Under the pieces are notes generated by a model. It made no database searches. It was not told where the DNA came from and saw only the letters and a list, made by a program, of their open reading frames with translations. Both the position numbers and the translations under genes were made by a program. Source: Cryptomeria japonica (Eukaryota > Streptophyta > Pinopsida > Cupressales > Cupressaceae). From it: 64,000 nt of DNA. Numbering within the stretch: position 1 is the stretch's first letter; each line of letters starts with the position of its first letter. The DNA is taken from contig NC_081407.1 of NCBI RefSeq assembly GCF_030272615.1, positions 145,084,897 to 145,148,896 of the forward strand, given 5' to 3'. Positions 10,925 to 20,160 of the stretch are shown here, one piece after another.

Positions 10925-11208
10925 TGTTTACCCTCTAGGTGAATAGTTTAAAACATACAGATAGAATGCTTACGAGAAACAATAATGCCATAGATACCAG
11001 ATGATAATATCAAGCAAATAGAAAAGATACTATTTCCATTCATAATCGTGTTCCTTTACAAGTTACCTTCCATGGTATATAAAGGTACCGAGGGGGTGCA
11101 AGGGACAACCGTCGCACCTGTAACTACCATCCCTCGGTTACATTACTAACAAAGTAAAGTATTACCTAATTAATTACTGTTTATTCCTGTACAATATTAC
11201 TGCCAACA
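10925..11208 (-). repeat. Gypsy 1 3' LTR
   Basis: Starts TGTTTACCCTCTAGG and ends TACTGCCAACA; about 95% identical by eye to 18138-18419. As the element reads leftwards, this is its 3' LTR. Confidence 0.92.
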
Positions 11209-11225
11209 TCATCCCCCCTAAAAAA
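11209..11225 (-). other. Gypsy 1 polypurine tract
   Basis: On the minus strand the bases just before the 3' LTR are TTTTTTAGGGGGGATGA, a polypurine tract that would prime plus-strand DNA synthesis. Confidence 0.75.
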
Positions 11226-11339
11226 CAAGGTCGTCTCCTGACGACTGAAAAACAAAATGGGCTGATTAACAACATAGAATGCAGGACTGAGAATGGGGTG
11301 GAGGAAGCGTCCCTAGTGAGAAGGGTGTCGATGAGCGGG

Positions 11340-13682
11340 GTGCGGTTGTCAAGTGAGCCCGTAACTCATAGACCTACTTAGTCCGCAGCTTGAGGTCCCG
11401 CTCTGCAACCATCTGGTGCTCCATCACTGTTTTCATCATCGCCACCTCGAAGACCTCTTTATCCTTCTGCTCTACCATCTCTAAGGCACTACCCAAGCGG
11501 CTCTCCAACATAGCCCTGTCCTCGCAGGCTTCCTGCAACCGTGCCTCCAAGGCATCCTTCGCCGACCTTTCCTCGACTAACACTGTGTCCAAGGTAGCGC
11601 GTTTTGCATCCCATGAGGCCTTCTCCCGAGCCAATTGCTCTCTGTGTGACTACTCCATCTGCTGGAGTCGAGCAGCCAACTCTTCCCGTGCCAACACAGC
11701 TTCCTGACGCTGGGTCTCGGTACTCTCAGCAATATACTGTGTCCTCCGCAACTCATAGTAGGTCTCTCGAAAAACCTTCTCTATCCTCTGCAACAATGAC
11801 TGTCTGTTGGTCTCGCCATTCTGCTCCGAGAGGCCCCAATCCTCCAACTTCTGCAAGGTCTCCGTAGTAGGCCATCCACCAGACTAAAAACACTACGCAA
11901 AGTGTATCATGCACCTGCCCCTCATAAACCCCAGTAGCTGCTCCAACTCTTCATTTGTCTTGCCATATCCGCAAGAAACTGCTCCAATTCCTTGTCACCC
12001 TCCACTCTCCGAGATGCTAGGACACCATGCTCCTAGGGATCCCCGTGAGGGCTCTCCAGTGGCTCGTCATGAGGGGGGCTCTGGATCAACTCCTCCTCCT
12101 ACTTGGGACTTAGCACCAACTCACAAATGGGTGAGTGGTCTCTTTGTACCATCCGTGAAGTCTCTGGTGAACTCTCCAACCAAGTCCACGATCTTGTGAG
12201 GGCTCGGCTCATGCCATGGGGAGAGGACCGCTGCTCCAACCGGTGCTACTGGTGTCATTTTGTACCGACTCATCCACGCACTCATATCCCTCTGAGAAGG
12301 CGTAGCACTCCCTCCACGACGCTCTGTTGGTACCATAGCCTCCCTACCAACCGTCTTGCCACTGGCCCCAGCCTCTACAGCTGTTGTGGGACTCCTGTCG
12401 TCGACCACCTGAGGCTCTGGTAAGGCTACCAATGTCGCGGCCACGTGTGGAGGAATCATAATCACTGGTGCCCGACCCTGCCCAAAACCAGGAACCGACA
12501 CTGCCAATACTGTCGCTCCAGGTAGAGTCCGAGTGGCACTTGTTGAGACCGTTTGCTGGGATAACTCACCCGAGGCCCATGTGGCTGCTGCTGGCACAAC
12601 AACGAGAGGTGGAGGTGTGGCTGTCTGCGCAACTGTAGAAGATGTTGCCTCCGTCTCCTCCTCCACCTGCTGTCCGCCTCTACCCACCATTCTAAAACTA
12701 CTCAGTGGCCTGTGATGTATCACTGGAGACCTCTGCATTGGCCTCCTTACTCGTGTCACTAGGCTCGGCCTCCGACTCAGACACCACCACTCGCCGCTTC
12801 CATTTCTTGCCTGATTATGTATCTCCACTAGGTGCCATGATATCCAAGTGAACCCAATAAAATATAGGCGGTTGCCCCGGGTGTACATGGCCTTGTGGTG
12901 CCAAGTGTTGTGTGTCTGGTGAAACCTGAAGGCATACCGCATCCAAGAAGAGTCCAATCACATGGTAGGGCATGTCGAAGGTTTTGTGCTGGAGGGTCAT
13001 AAATTCCTCCATCCTATCCGCCAGTACTGATGCCCAGTCGTATACCACGCTATTGTGGATGCCATTCACCAACACCACCCGCGCCATGGCAATGTTTGAA
13101 GCCCTACTTGCTCCCATCAAGCGGCTCTTCAACACATCCAGAAGGAACCGCCATATCCCCTCTCTCAGGAATGACTTCTTCAGACCTCTTCCTTTGCTGG
13201 CATGCTGGAGACTATCCAGTTCGGCTTGTGTGAGGTCGTCGCGGCACATCAACTTGAGGTGTTTATCTTTTAAATTTGGGGATATTTTTTGCCCCTTGTC
13301 CACTTTCTTTCCCTGCGCTCCTGGAATACCAAAAACTCTTGTAAATTCTGTGGAAGCGAAGGACTCCGTAACCTGGTGGTGCTCGTAATCAAATACGGAA
13401 CTGTCGCCTATGTGGGTCATAGGCACCAATCATGGCCCGTAGCACAACCTCAAAATCCTTAATGCAAAAGATGGACATCTGGATGGGCCACTGTACCTGT
13501 GCATGTCATAGTTGTGCCTTCATAGGATCATCATGCGAGGTCTCGTTCCACCATTTCCTACAATCTGCTCTACTCAAACCCTCGAAGGTAATGGTGTCCA
13601 TGGTCACATCATTCTTCGCTGCTATCTGCTGCTGCACTTTGGGTTGCACCTTTTCACCTTTGCTTTTGCTGCTATCAGCCAT
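11340..13682 (-). pseudogene. Extra ORF of gypsy 1, downstream of integrase, coiled-coil C-terminus
   Basis: Sense to the element and 3' of integrase lies a broken reading frame of roughly 2.3 kb. It starts MADSSKSKGEKVQPKVQQQI at 13682 and is split by stops and frameshifts. Long open parts are 12815-13429 (VFGIPGAQGKKVDKGQ and DAVCLQVSPDTQHLAP) and 12121-12957 (Pro/Thr/Ser-rich linker). The C-terminus (11374-11856) is a heptad-rich coiled coil, with QRIEKVFRETYYELRR and EARLQEACEDRAMLESRLGS, broken by one TAG at about 11650. I recognise no env signal peptide or membrane segment, so it does not look like an envelope gene. Plant gypsy elements sometimes carry such additional ORFs; the function is unknown. 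It might also be a captured host sequence. Confidence 0.55.
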
Positions 13683-14269
13683 GTCGCCCCTAACTTTCAC
13701 ACCTGAAGGCAAAACCGAACAACTTTCTTGTTTGCAGAGGTTGACGACACTGTAGCAGGTAACTGCCGCAATTGTTTTTGCCAATTCTTTCCACCGTTGG
13801 GGTCCATTAAATGATTTTTCTTTTGTCTTTTGTGCCCTTTTACTATTTAAAAATAGGGTTAGGGTAACAAAATTTTGCACGTGCTTATTCTCCTGCGGAC
13901 GTGGGACCCTTCGGCAGCGATGTTGACCGTACACTATGTGTTTGCCTGGCTGCCTTTTAGATACCTTCACTCTCGGTATGTGGATGTTAGAAAACCGTAC
14001 GATAGTTTTTGTTCCCTCCAAATACCCTGTCGCTGCTTTGTACCATGGTCTCCTCTATCGGCAATCTCCTTTCGCTTCTGCCGTACGGTCAATCTCTCCA
14101 CTGGTATTTTATCGTGGCATGTGTGGTGTTTTTATACCTTCGCGCGTTGTTGTTTATGCCGGCAGCTTCAATCTTTCCTCCTATGGCTACCGCTCAAGAA
14201 ATCATGGAGATATCCAATACGTCAACATTGTTTGTTTTGCTATTTATCGACGGTCTTCGGTCACCACAC

Positions 14270-14475
14270 AGAAGTGGGCTCCACCACACGGAGTGCCCCA
14301 CCGCACGGGAGACACCTTAGCTCCATTGTGTGGGAGCACGCACTCTATCGCACGGTGAGCATGCGGGCTCCACTACATGGGAGCACGCGACTCTACCCAA
14401 CGGTGAGCACGCGGGCTCAACCACACGAGAGCACACGGCTCCATCATACGGTGAGCACAGGCCTCTACTGTACAG
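14270..14475. repeat. Minisatellite, 48-bp unit made of two 24-bp halves
   Basis: About four copies of a unit with GGGAGCACGCG and GGTGAGCACGCGG halves sit in the spacer between integrase and the extra ORF of gypsy 1. Units differ at several sites. Its GC content is visibly higher than its surroundings, and it creates long spurious ORFs in several frames. Confidence 0.75.
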
Positions 14476-14599
14476 TGGACTTTTTCTTTTTTTTAATTTT
14501 TTATCTCTCTGTACGGTATTTTTTTCTCATACGGTTCCTGCCGTACAGTTTTTTTTTTAAGTATTTCTTCAGGAGGATTCGAGGTCGGTCGATCGCCTT

Positions 14600-15740
14600 T
14601 GCTCATGATATTGTTTTAATTTCAACCCATTGATGCTGCCTGCAACCTCTCATCCATCCAGTGTCCACAACTTCACTACCCCGTTCTCCGCCACCTCGCG
14701 AACTCTATATGGTCCTGACCATCTTACCTTGAATTTGCTTGGTTTAATCTCATTACGCCCATTATATTTCAGTACCAGTTGTCCTGGAGCAAACCTCATT
14801 CATTTTAAGTGCTTGTCGTGCCACAACTTCCTCCTTTGTTGGGCTGCCTCCGTAGCCCACAGGGCCATCATGCTTTTCTCATCCAACTTGTTCACGACAT
14901 ATAGCTTCTCCCTCAGGCTCTCCATGTCCCCCAGTTTGTTCTCGATTGCAATGCAAAGGCTTGGCACCATGAATTCTGTCGGCACAACAGCTTCATGTCC
15001 GTACATCAATTGGAATGGGGTTTGGCCTGTGGTCACCTTGTAGGTTGTGCAGTAGGCCCATAAGATTGAAGGTAATTTTTCTTCCCAGTCTTCTCCCTCG
15101 ACACAGCAAGACTTGTAAATCACTCCCACGAGAATCTTGTTGGTAGCCTCCGCTTGCCCATTGGCTCGCAGGTAATAGGGGTTGGACAATGAATGAAAAA
15201 TTTTGAAATCAGTAGTGAGGAGCTTGATGACATGGTTCGCAAAATGTCCACCCTTGTCGCTGGTCAACTGTATAGGGATACCATACCGTGTAATGATCTG
15301 CTCATAAATGAATCTTGTTGTACTTATGACCGAGTTATCAGGCAAGGCCCGCGTTTCAACCCATTTGGTTAAATATTTTGTGGCTACCACAATGTAGCGG
15401 CACCTCTTGGCCCGGCTGGCCTTGAGTGGCCCAATAAAATCCAACCCCCAACGCTTGAATAGTTCCTAAGCATGCGAAGGGTTGAGGGGCATGAAATCCG
15501 TCTTCAGCGGCTTCCCCGCTCTTTGGTACGTATCACAACCTACTACCCATTCTCTGGCACCATTATACAATGTGGACCATCATAGGCCCGCTAGCAACAC
15601 CTTTCTTGCCGTAGTGTCTGGTCCCATATGGCCTCCCGCGGGCCCCTCATGTGCCTCCCTTAGAACGCTTGGCACCTCTTCCTCCATCACACACCGACGC
15701 TACACCTGGTCGGGTCCCATTTTATACAACAATCCATTAA
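14600..15740 (-). pseudogene. Gypsy 1 integrase (H2C2, DDE core, C-terminal domain)
   Basis: Minus-strand translation from about 15740 gives the H2C2 zinc-binding region (HEGPAGGHMGPDTTARK, then CDTYQRAGKPLK, where the first of the two Cys pairs is CD rather than CxxC). The catalytic core follows at 15444-14800: GLDFIGPL with the first Asp, LTSDKGGHFANH with the second Asp, and NGQAEATNK with the Glu. The tail has APGQLVLKYNGRNEIKP and KFKVRWSGPYRVREV, the integrase C-terminal beta domain. In-frame stops near 15435, 15575 and 14800 break it. The upstream junction shows that RT and RNase H were removed by one deletion. Confidence 0.85.
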
Positions 15741-15779
15741 TCAATTGAAAATGGCGGTTCTCAGCTGTGGCATTGTGTC

Positions 15780-18076
15780 TAGAAGGTCCTTCACCCTTAT
15801 CGACACCTCCATCTGCAAGACTTGCCTAATTATGTTCTTTTCGGCTTCAGTACGAGATGATGTACTCACCACCTAGGCATTGTTCTGTCATTCTGTCGTC
15901 ATCTCCCGCTCAATGTTGGCTTTTGCCTTCCGTAATCTCTCCTCCGTACAGGGTCGGGATAAGTGGTCTTTTTGGTCTTAGCACAGGTGATTGCCAGTAC
16001 TTCTTTCTCACCAGTTTTCTCAATATTGAGAAGATTAATCCCTGGCTTGGGGCAATTTGTCTCATCGTGGTCTCTAGGACCACACCATCTACACAAGTTC
16101 TGCAGTGTCTCCTCTTTCTCGCAATCCCGCGCAAAGTGTCCCCACTGGTTGCATGCCCGACACTGAATCATCGACCGTCCTTTGGCATCATACTGCATTC
16201 GACTCCGGTTATTGCTATTATTATTGTTGCCTCTTCCTCCCCTTCAATTACCTCTGTAACCGCCAGATGATGTCGTGGTGTTGGCTTGAGGCTGCGATAT
16301 GCCTGTTGTCACTGACGGCTGCTCCTGGGTGAAAAGCACTTGGTTTCCCTGTGTCTTTATGTTGTAGGGACATTCTTTGGTGGAGTGTCCCAACACTTGG
16401 CAAATATCGTAGAAGGCCTTTTTTGGGCAGGAGCCTCTTGTGTGACCTTCCTCCTTACATTCTGCGCACCATACTTCCTCGTTTTTGTTGGTGCTTCCCT
16501 TCATGCTCTTGAATTCCTTCATCATGCGATGCATATCCTTCTGAAGGGCTTGCACCTTTTTACTCGACCCCTCATCGCTACTACTTCCGTCAGAGGAGTT
16601 CCTCTCCAGAGGATCTGTCTTTCTTTTTCTTGGATGTCTTCCCTTCACTTTCCAGGTCAATTGCCCTGTTATAGGCATCTTCGTAGGATGTGGGGGGTAC
16701 AATTTTCATTTTCCTTCTGAGTGACGACTTTAAACCCTCCACAAACCACCTTTTCTTCAATCCATCGTCAGGCTAGTTGTCCATTCTTCCCAGCAATTCC
16801 TTCAGGCGTCGGATATATGCTCGAATGGTCTCACTTTTCCCTTGCTTGGTGCTCAGGATTTCTGCCACAATTTCATTATCGTCTCTGAGGAGTCGAAACT
16901 TCGTTTTGAAGGCTTTGTGCAATTCATCCCAAGTTGTCAGTTTGGTTTTATCAGCATCCGAGTACCAATCGATGGCTACTCCTTGTAGGGTGGCGGGGAA
17001 TTGCACCACCCATTCCGCCCTGTCAACCACGCCATTGGCCGACCAGATTGTCTCACATGTACGACAATGCCGTACAAGGTCTTCTTTCTCGTCTTTGGTG
17101 AACTTAGGCAATTTTTGCCGATTCGCCATCACGTTCCTTGGTGGCGGCCCAATCTGCCCTCCGGAACTCGAACTTGACCCTCCAGGAACTCCTCCTCCAG
17201 AGACTAGTCCTCCCAAAGGTACTCCGCCGAGATTTGGTCCATTGGGTCCCACCAAGTTGCTCTGACTACCAGGGTGTGATGAGCCTGCACTGAACAGATT
17301 GCTTCTACTATTGTGACCTTGTGTCCTCCCGACACCTTCGGTCGCACCGGTATCCTTCGCCTCTCTGTTCTCGGTCTCTGTCTCCTCTTCCTTCCTGGTC
17401 TCGGCACCTCTGTATGGTATGTACGGCTCTACCATACTCCCATCACCAATCTCTTCCAATGTTAGGGAAAGGTCCCCCAACCGTTTCCTGGTGGTTTCTA
17501 TTAGTACAGAAACTTGGCCCTCAGCACTCGAGCCATCATTGCCAGTTGTGTTTTCTTCGGCAAGTTTCTTTAGTCGTCGTCGACATTCTGCTTGTTCTAA
17601 CCTCAGCGTCCTTGCTGCTGCCTTGTGTGTGTCTTCTTCCTCCCTCGACACATGGTTTCTATCCTTATTTAGTATCACGGGCATCAATTCCTTATTTCCG
17701 TGGGGTTGAAGGTTCGTCGACGGCTTTCATCACGTTCCTCCTCTCGGCGACTCCTTTCTTCAAATTGCTGCAGAATTTGCTGTCGACGGGTATCGCGGTA
17801 GGTTTCTTCCCAGCGAGTTTGGAGAGCAATGAATTCTTGTGCCAGCAATTTTGGCAAGTTGTTCATCAACCAATTTATGGCGGGACTTACGCCAAGGGCA
17901 ATCCACACTACGCTCTTAGGAACGTCCTCGGTCGTGGCCTCCCTCCATACGTAAGTTTCGATGGATGCCTGGAGAATGCACGTGAAATCCCTTGTTAATG
18001 CTCTCTCTCCTTCAAACAACTCCGTCGGCTCTTCCTCGAGATTGTTGCTGGTTCCCTCACTCACTGGTTGCCCCAT
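15780..18076 (-). pseudogene. Gypsy 1 gag with four zinc-knuckle-like motifs
   Basis: Translation starts MGQPVSEGTSNNLEEEP at 18076, just downstream of the primer-binding site. A frameshift at about 17685 leads into 17687-16773, which holds the capsid: PATLQGVAIDWYSDADKTKL and then FKTKFRLLRDDNEIVAEIL. After another break come Cys/His boxes: CAECKEEGHTRGSC (about 16450), YDICQVLGHSTKEC (first Cys lost), CRACNQWGHFARDC (about 16150) and CRWCGPRDHDETNC. Four boxes in tandem is more than the usual one or two for plant gypsy gag. The frame ends in VKDLLDTMPQLRTAIF (about 15750), the region before protease, where the deletion begins. Confidence 0.82.
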
Positions 18077-18120
18077 TATTGTCGTGCCATGTAGTGGGTT
18101 CCCGTCATTCCATGTTCAAT

Positions 18121-18135
18121 TTGGCAACGGCGCCA
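18121..18135 (-). other. Gypsy 1 primer-binding site, tRNA-Asp type
   Basis: Two bases inside the 5' LTR the minus strand reads TGGCGCCGTTGCCAA. The first 13 bases match the complement of a plant tRNA-Asp 3' end as I know it. This fixes the orientation of the element. Confidence 0.75.
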
Positions 18136-18137
18136 GA

Positions 18138-18419
18138 TGTTTACCCTCTAGATGAACAGTTTAAAACATACAGACAAAATGCTTACGAGAAACAATAATG
18201 CCATAGATACCAGATGATAATATCAAGCAAACAGAAAAGATACTATTTCCATTCATAATTGTGTTCCTTTACAAGTTACCTTCCATGGTATATAAAGGTA
18301 CCGAGGGGGTGCAAGGGACAATCGTCACACCCATAACTACCATCCCTTGGTTACATTACTAACAAAGTAAAGTACTACCTAATTAATTTGTTTATTCCCG
18401 TACAATATTACCGCCAACA
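18138..18419 (-). repeat. Gypsy 1 5' LTR
   Basis: Starts TGTTTACCCTCTAGA and ends TTACCGCCAACA, followed by GGTAT (18420-18424), which matches 10920-10924. Confidence 0.92.
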
Positions 18420-18424
18420 GGTAT

Positions 18425-18842
18425 AAAGTTCGTAAAAATTTGCATCTATGTTCATATAGAAAAGGATCATTTTTTTTTTTGAAATATATTTTTGTGAAAA
18501 TGTTTTTGCTAGGGTTTACAAGATTTGAAAGAATTTCAAAGCCCACGTAGTCAAAAAATGTGTTCATTAAGCTAGGGCACACATTTCTTTAGCTGCCGAC
18601 TTCACACAGTTCGTCCAATTGTGATAGTTGGTGGCTAGGGCATTTCTTTTGTGGCAAGCATTTCTTTTGCAGCATGTGACTGGAGCTGCAAGTATGACCC
18701 ACGAGGGATGAGCCACACATTTGTTTTGCAATGTGTGACAGGAGTTGGAAGAACAAACCACAAGCCACACATTCTTTGGCATGGATTTCTTCAAGACAAT
18801 TTCTTCAACCATGGGAGCAATTATTTGGCACTTTCCTCTCCT
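18425..18842. other. Spacer, nothing recognised
   Basis: No ORF with a recognisable domain. Several degenerate short repeats of the type GCCACACATTT and CATTTCTTTTG occur around 18580-18780. Confidence 0.5.
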
Positions 18843-19438
18843 TTTTTTTTTTTTTGACTAAAAAAGGGGTAAAAATTTATTCAATCAAAGAAAGAGATAC
18901 AAAGACAGAAGGGTCACATGCCCAGTTAAGAAAAAGAATTGCACAACCCTGTCAGCGTCCACTAAATGATTCAACAACTGAGATAAATCTAGAGACAATT
19001 GCTCCCTATCCACAATATTCCATCTCTGCATATGATCAGAAGCTCATATAGCAAAACAGTCAGTAACTCCATTCCACTCCCTAGGGATGTGACTAAAAGT
19101 AACAGATTCCAAGGAACCACATAACCATAGCGAAGTGCCAACTAACATCATCTAACTGTTGTTCATTCAACAAAGTCACCACCACCTAAGAATCCGATTC
19201 ACAAATAACCCTTCTCCAACCAAGAGAACAACTGCGTTCCACACACATACAAAATGGCAAGAACCTCCATTAAATTATTGGTATGAAAACCCTTATAAAC
19301 TGAAAAAAATAACTGAATATTTCCAGAGCTATCACAACCTACACCAATTCGAGCATGACCAGATTTCCCTCAGGATGAGCCATCAGTGTTAATTTTCAAG
19401 ACTCCCAAAGGAGGAGGGGACCAACAACCCTCTCGATT
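18843..19438 (-). pseudogene. LINE 3, 3' part: RNase H domain and poly(A) tail
   Basis: On the minus strand this continues the LINE begun at 28510. It starts with KINTDGSS, then SGHARIGVGCDSSGNIQ, CSLGWRRVICESDS and the block HIPREWNGVTDCFA, all features of the RNase H domain at the C-terminus of plant L1-type LINEs. The reading frame has stops. It ends with GATTGAATAAATTTTTACCC and an A-run (the + strand T-run at 18843-18856), i.e. a poly(A) tail, which defines the 3' end of the LINE. Bases 19235-19438 occur again at 27766-27969 because of the copia A insertion. Confidence 0.85.
19235..19438. repeat. 204-bp direct repeat flanking copia A, left copy
   Basis: Identical to 27766-27969 except for about three bases (an A-run shift near 19305 and one G/A near 19427). 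It begins CGTTCCACACACATAC and ends CCCTCTCGATT exactly at the first base of the 5' LTR. Confidence 0.93.
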
Positions 19439-20076
19439 TGTAACTAGGGTTATGGGTTCGGATTGCCTTAAGGCAATATCCGAACCCCTTTAGGTCCGGG
19501 CCCTATCCTAGGGTAACATGACCCTAACATATTCCCAGCCCAATATCCACATTATGCTAAATACACCACCAAATATATTGGCGCCAAAACTCAAGGAGGC
19601 CGACTTACAATTAAGGATTAAAGATGTGTATAAATAAAGACATTTTGCAAGTCAATAATCACCAATTCATTCAACAAGCAAATGCGAAAACAGCTCTGCT
19701 AATAAGGTGCGATTTCATAAGGGAGAAAGTGAATTCAACCAGACTTGTGCGAATTTGTTCAAGAGGACATAGGTGGTGTTGTACAAACTTGGAGAACTTA
19801 GAAAGAGCAGATCTGCTATGCAAAAGGATCAGATCTGACAGAGAAGCTAAGTATTGTATTTGTACATTTAAGAGGAGAATATATAATCTGACCTGTGGGT
19901 CTTTCATGCTGGGTTTTTCCTCTTTGGAGGTTTTCCCAAGGTATGTGTGTTTGTCTATTGATTATTTACTTTCTGATTTTACTGAATGTTAACTTATTTG
20001 TGACAAACCTAATCACAATCTAGGGCATAATTAAAAGATATAAGTCTGATTAACAAACCTAGCGTATAAAATTACA
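19439..20076 (+). repeat. Copia A 5' LTR
   Basis: Begins TGTAACTAGGGTTATGG and ends GCGTATAAAATTACA, followed directly by the primer-binding site. Inside lie two imperfect palindromes near the left end (GATTGCCTTAAGGCAATATC, 19459-19478; GGGCCCTATCCTAGGG). Confidence 0.92.
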
Positions 20077-20089
20077 TGGTATTAGAGCT
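20077..20089 (+). other. Copia A primer-binding site
   Basis: TGGTATTAGAGCT abuts the 5' LTR and differs by one base from TGGTATCAGAGC, the initiator-tRNA-Met complement used by most plant copia elements. Confidence 0.85.
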
Positions 20090-20160
20090 AAGGTTTCACT
20101 AACATCTAATTTCTAGCAAATCAATTGTTGCATATAGCTGCTGTTTGTTTTCAGACTAAA

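Larger units (their letters stand above)
10925..18419 (-). mobile_element. Ty3/gypsy element 1, complete ends, RT-less, TSD GGTAT
   Basis: A 7495-bp element is bounded by two LTRs (10925-11208 and 18138-18419) and flanked by GGTAT on both sides (10920-10924, 18420-18424). Read on the minus strand the order is LTR, primer-binding site, gag with zinc knuckles, integrase, spacer with minisatellite, extra ORF, polypurine tract, LTR. Protease, reverse transcriptase and RNase H are missing: the pre-protease sequence runs straight into the integrase zinc-binding domain near 15740. The two LTRs differ at about 15 sites by eye, nearly all transitions, so insertion is fairly old. It would depend on another element for reverse transcription. 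Confidence 0.9.

Noticed and set aside
13875-14633. 252-codon + strand ORF and overlapping ORFs within gypsy 1
   Set aside because: It lies antisense to the integrase-to-extra-ORF spacer and gains its length from the GC-rich minisatellite. No domain, and the composition is that of a shadow frame.
16777-17998. Long + strand ORFs opposite gypsy 1 gag
   Set aside because: They mirror the minus-strand gag, which has clear capsid and zinc-knuckle motifs.
10494-18842. Upstream exons of the CBL gene
   Set aside because: I looked for the EF-hand 1-3 segments (FDLFD, FxxRxYD patterns) on the + strand between the elements and found none. They are not claimed.
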